Assembly (NCBI GenBank): GCA_037623315.1
Contig: JBBJJH010000010.1
Location: 1 to 64,000 of the forward strand
Reading direction: 5' to 3'
DNA length: 64,000 nucleotides
From: Halanaerobiaceae bacterium ANBcell28
GTDB lineage: Bacteria > Bacillota > Halanaerobiia > Halanaerobiales > DTU029
Under the pieces are notes generated by a model. It saw only the letters and a program-made list of their open reading frames with translations. It was not told the origin of the DNA and ran no database searches. Shown here piece after piece: positions 61,944 through 64,000 of the stretch; position 1 is the first letter of the stretch; each line of letters begins with the position of its first letter. The translations under genes and the position numbers were made by a program.

Positions 61944-64000
61944 TTTTTCTTTATCATTTCTTAAAATATTTCTAAAAAAATCTATAGTAATTGTAGACCA
62001 CATTGATAGGATTATTACTACTAACCACTGCTGTATATCTAACCTTTGTGTGTTAAAAAACGAGCTAAATAAAGGTGAATAAATTACTACTAGCTGCATA
62101 ATTGTTGATACTAACACTGCCAAAACCAAGTACATATTTCTAAATGGAGATAATTGCCAGAAAGAGTGTTCCTCAGAGCGACAGCTAAATACAAATATTA
62201 ATTGGGAAAAAACCAAAGTGGAAAATGCCATTGTGCGTGCAGTATCAATATCTGTACCAAATCTAAAGATAGCAATCAAAAAAGCAGTCATAGTACTTAT
62301 ACCAATTAAAGAACCCTGACTAGCAATATGACTAATCATTCCATGAGCAAAAACACTTTCTTTAGGATCACGCGGAGGCTTTTTCATAACATCATCACTA
62401 TCATCATCAAGCCCAAGAGCTAACGCAGGCAAACCATCAGTTACTAAATTAACCCATAATATTTGTATAGGTAACAAAGGTAGCGGAAGACCCATAAATA
62501 TACCAATAAATATAGCAAGTAACTCCCCAATATTACAAGCCAAAAGGTATTTAATAAATTTCCTGATATTATTATATATTTTACGTCCTTCTTTTATAGC
62601 ATGCACTATTGTAGCAAAATTATCATCTGCTAACACTAAAGAAGAAACTTCTTTAGTTACATCAGTCCCTTTCTTACCCATAGCTATACCGATGTCTGCT
62701 TCTTTAACTGCAGGCGCATCGTTAACACCATCGCCTGTCATTGCAACAACTTCTCCGTTTTTCTTAAAAGCTTTTACTATTCTTAATTTATCTTCAGGAG
62801 ATATCCGGGCAAAGACTTGAACATCTCTTACCATTTTTTCCAGCTTATTATCATCCATATTTTTTATGTCTGACCCTGTAATAACTGAACTTTCTTTATT
62901 AATAATACCGATATCTTGTGCAATAACACTAGCTGTTATTTTATGATCTCCAGTTATCATAACTGGTTTAATTCCTGCTTGGTAACATTTTTTTACAGCT
63001 TTATATACTTCAGGCCTAGGTGGATCTATAAAAGCTACCAAGCCTAAAAAGACTAAATTACTCTCATACTTTTTTAATTTATTTTTTTCTACTTTATTGT
63101 GAAATTCACGATAAGCTACAGCTAAAACTCGCAAAGCTTCTCCTGCCATATTGTCATTTGCTCTTAATATCTGATTTTTACTCTCATTACTTAACTGTCT
63201 TTTTTTGCCGTTAACTTCTATATAATTGCATCTGTTTAAAATTACTTCAGGAGCACCCTTTATCCAAAGTTCTTTTTTCCGAGTAGGTGTTTCAACCAAT
63301 ACAGACATTCTTTTACGAGCTGAATTAAAGCTTTCTTCTGATTTTATTTTATATTGATCTTTTAGCTTTATGAATGAATTTCCCACCTGATAATATGCTC
63401 TTACTAAAGCTATCTCTGTCGGATCGCCAAGCATTTCAGGTATAGAAGTTCCCCCAAAAAACTCTTTCACCTTATTAAAAGCCCCTTTTTTTTCTTCACT
63501 TGTTAACTCTACTGTAGTACATAGTGAAGACACTTTCAATAATTTTTTTACTGATAGATCCTTATCAGAAGGATCAAATTCTATAATTTTATTATCTGAA
63601 AATATTTTTTTAAGTGTCATTTTATTTTGTGTTAATGTTCCTGTTTTATCGGAACAAATTACAGTTGAACAACCAAGTGTTTCCACAGCAGGTAACTTTC
63701 TTACTATAGCATTGCTTTTTATCATTTTTTGTACACCAATAGCTAAAACTAAAGTTACAATTGCAGGTAATCCTTCTGGTATAGCCGCAACAGCCAGACT
63801 CACTCCAGCCATTAACATATTATAAGTAGACTGACCTTTTAAGATACCTATTATTACTATTGCTACAGTAACTAATAGACTCAAAATCACTAACCATTTA
63901 CCAAGATTTTTTAACCTTTTCTGTAAAGGTGTTAATTCGTTCTTATTTTTTCCTAAAAGATGTGCTATTTTACCCATTTCCGTGTCCATACCAGTACTAA
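61938..64000 (-). CDS. P-type cation-transporting ATPase, probably Ca2+ (partial)
   Basis: The reading frame stays open to the window end, so the N-terminus (about 200 residues) is missing. The visible part opens near the actuator/TGMDTEMGKIA region. The phosphorylation site CSDKTGTLTQNKM, nucleotide-binding GAPEVIL and the hinge MTGDGVNDAPAVKEADIGIA are intact. The membrane part has PEGLPAIVTLVLAIGVQKM in helix 4 and NLVTDGLPALALGLD in helix 6, as in SERCA-like bacterial calcium pumps. C-terminal helices are complete and it ends in KEKG. Ion choice is inferred. Confidence 0.92.
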   Translation of the reverse strand, partial: STGMDTEMGKIAHLLGKNKNELTPLQKRLKNLGKWLVILSLLVTVAIVIIGILKGQSTYNMLMAGVSLAVAAIPEGLPAIVTLVLAIGVQKMIKSNAIVRKLPAVETLGCSTVICSDKTGTLTQNKMTLKKIFSDNKIIEFDPSDKDLSVKKLLKVSSLCTTVELTSEEKKGAFNKVKEFFGGTSIPEMLGDPTEIALVRAYYQVGNSFIKLKDQYKIKSEESFNSARKRMSVLVETPTRKKELWIKGAPEVILNRCNYIEVNGKKRQLSNESKNQILRANDNMAGEALRVLAVAYREFHNKVEKNKLKKYESNLVFLGLVAFIDPPRPEVYKAVKKCYQAGIKPVMITGDHKITASVIAQDIGIINKESSVITGSDIKNMDDNKLEKMVRDVQVFARISPEDKLRIVKAFKKNGEVVAMTGDGVNDAPAVKEADIGIAMGKKGTDVTKEVSSLVLADDNFATIVHAIKEGRKIYNNIRKFIKYLLACNIGELLAIFIGIFMGLPLPLLPIQILWVNLVTDGLPALALGLDDDSDDVMKKPPRDPKESVFAHGMISHIASQGSLIGISTMTAFLIAIFRFGTDIDTARTMAFSTLVFSQLIFVFSCRSEEHSFWQLSPFRNMYLVLAVLVSTIMQLVVIYSPLFSSFFNTQRLDIQQWLVVIILSMWSTITIDFFRNILRNDKEKG

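Noticed and set aside
1-64000. CRISPR arrays, tRNA or rRNA genes, intact insertion sequences
   Set aside because: I looked through the gaps on both strands and saw no repeat-spacer pattern, no cloverleaf I could support and no transposase ORF.

Overview
The window looks like the chromosome of a low-GC anaerobic Firmicute. Four things together point to a relative of Halanaerobiales rather than Bacillus or Clostridium proper: strongly A+T-rich DNA, a Bacillus-type housekeeping gene order, a predicted outer-membrane beta-barrel protein (a diderm trait), and an Acd-EtfAB module whose EtfA carries a ferredoxin domain. This assignment is inferred from gene content and no species is claimed. Two sporulation-type genes are present: ylbJ, with a SigE-like promoter, and a stand-alone YabG-type N-terminal domain.

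Left part (1-16.4 kb) is accessory and partly decaying. It has two tandem heterodimeric ABC exporter pairs (610-4187 and 5007-8712) separated by broken gene remnants. An imperfect 67-bp direct repeat lies at 541-607 and 4711-4777, each copy upstream of a truncated ORF. A truncated RsgA paralogue sits at the left edge. Then come a GH3 glycosidase, a DUF2164 protein, the beta-barrel candidate, a frameshifted phosphotransferase, three genes of the AraC/GyrI type (one truncated) and an orphan Sfp-type phosphopantetheinyl transferase.

Middle part (16.6-34.5 kb) is membrane and energy metabolism. It holds ylbJ; a divergent pair made of an unrecognised two-repeat membrane protein and a D-Ala-D-Ala-ligase-like protein that lacks key ATP-grasp parts; an OFA-family transporter; and an eight-gene Mrp-type antiporter operon of split-MrpA architecture. 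Divergent from that operon is acyl-CoA dehydrogenase/etfB/etfA, with a strong promoter. PRPP synthetase and an orphan sensor kinase operon follow.

Right part (34.5-64 kb) is the conserved housekeeping block known from Bacillus subtilis as remA-gmk-rpoZ-(coaBC)-priA-def-fmt-rsmB-rlmN-prpC-prkC-rsgA-rpe-thiN-rpmB-yloU-fakA-recG. Here coaBC is absent, lgt, metK and a flippase-like gene sit at that point, and thiT (under a TPP riboswitch), fumarase and malic enzyme are inserted before rpmB. rsmD and coaD follow recG. Between rsmD and recG a complete, free-standing plus-strand transcription unit of about 110 nt has a promoter, a 5' hairpin, a CU-rich anti-Shine-Dalgarno middle and an intrinsic terminator, and looks like an undescribed small regulatory RNA. 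The window ends inside a P-type Ca2+ ATPase gene.

The most novel-looking items are the sRNA candidate (36205-36317), the divergent membrane-repeat/ATP-grasp-like pair (17988-20123), the 67-bp repeat-flanked exporter island, and the clear translational expression platform of the TPP riboswitch.
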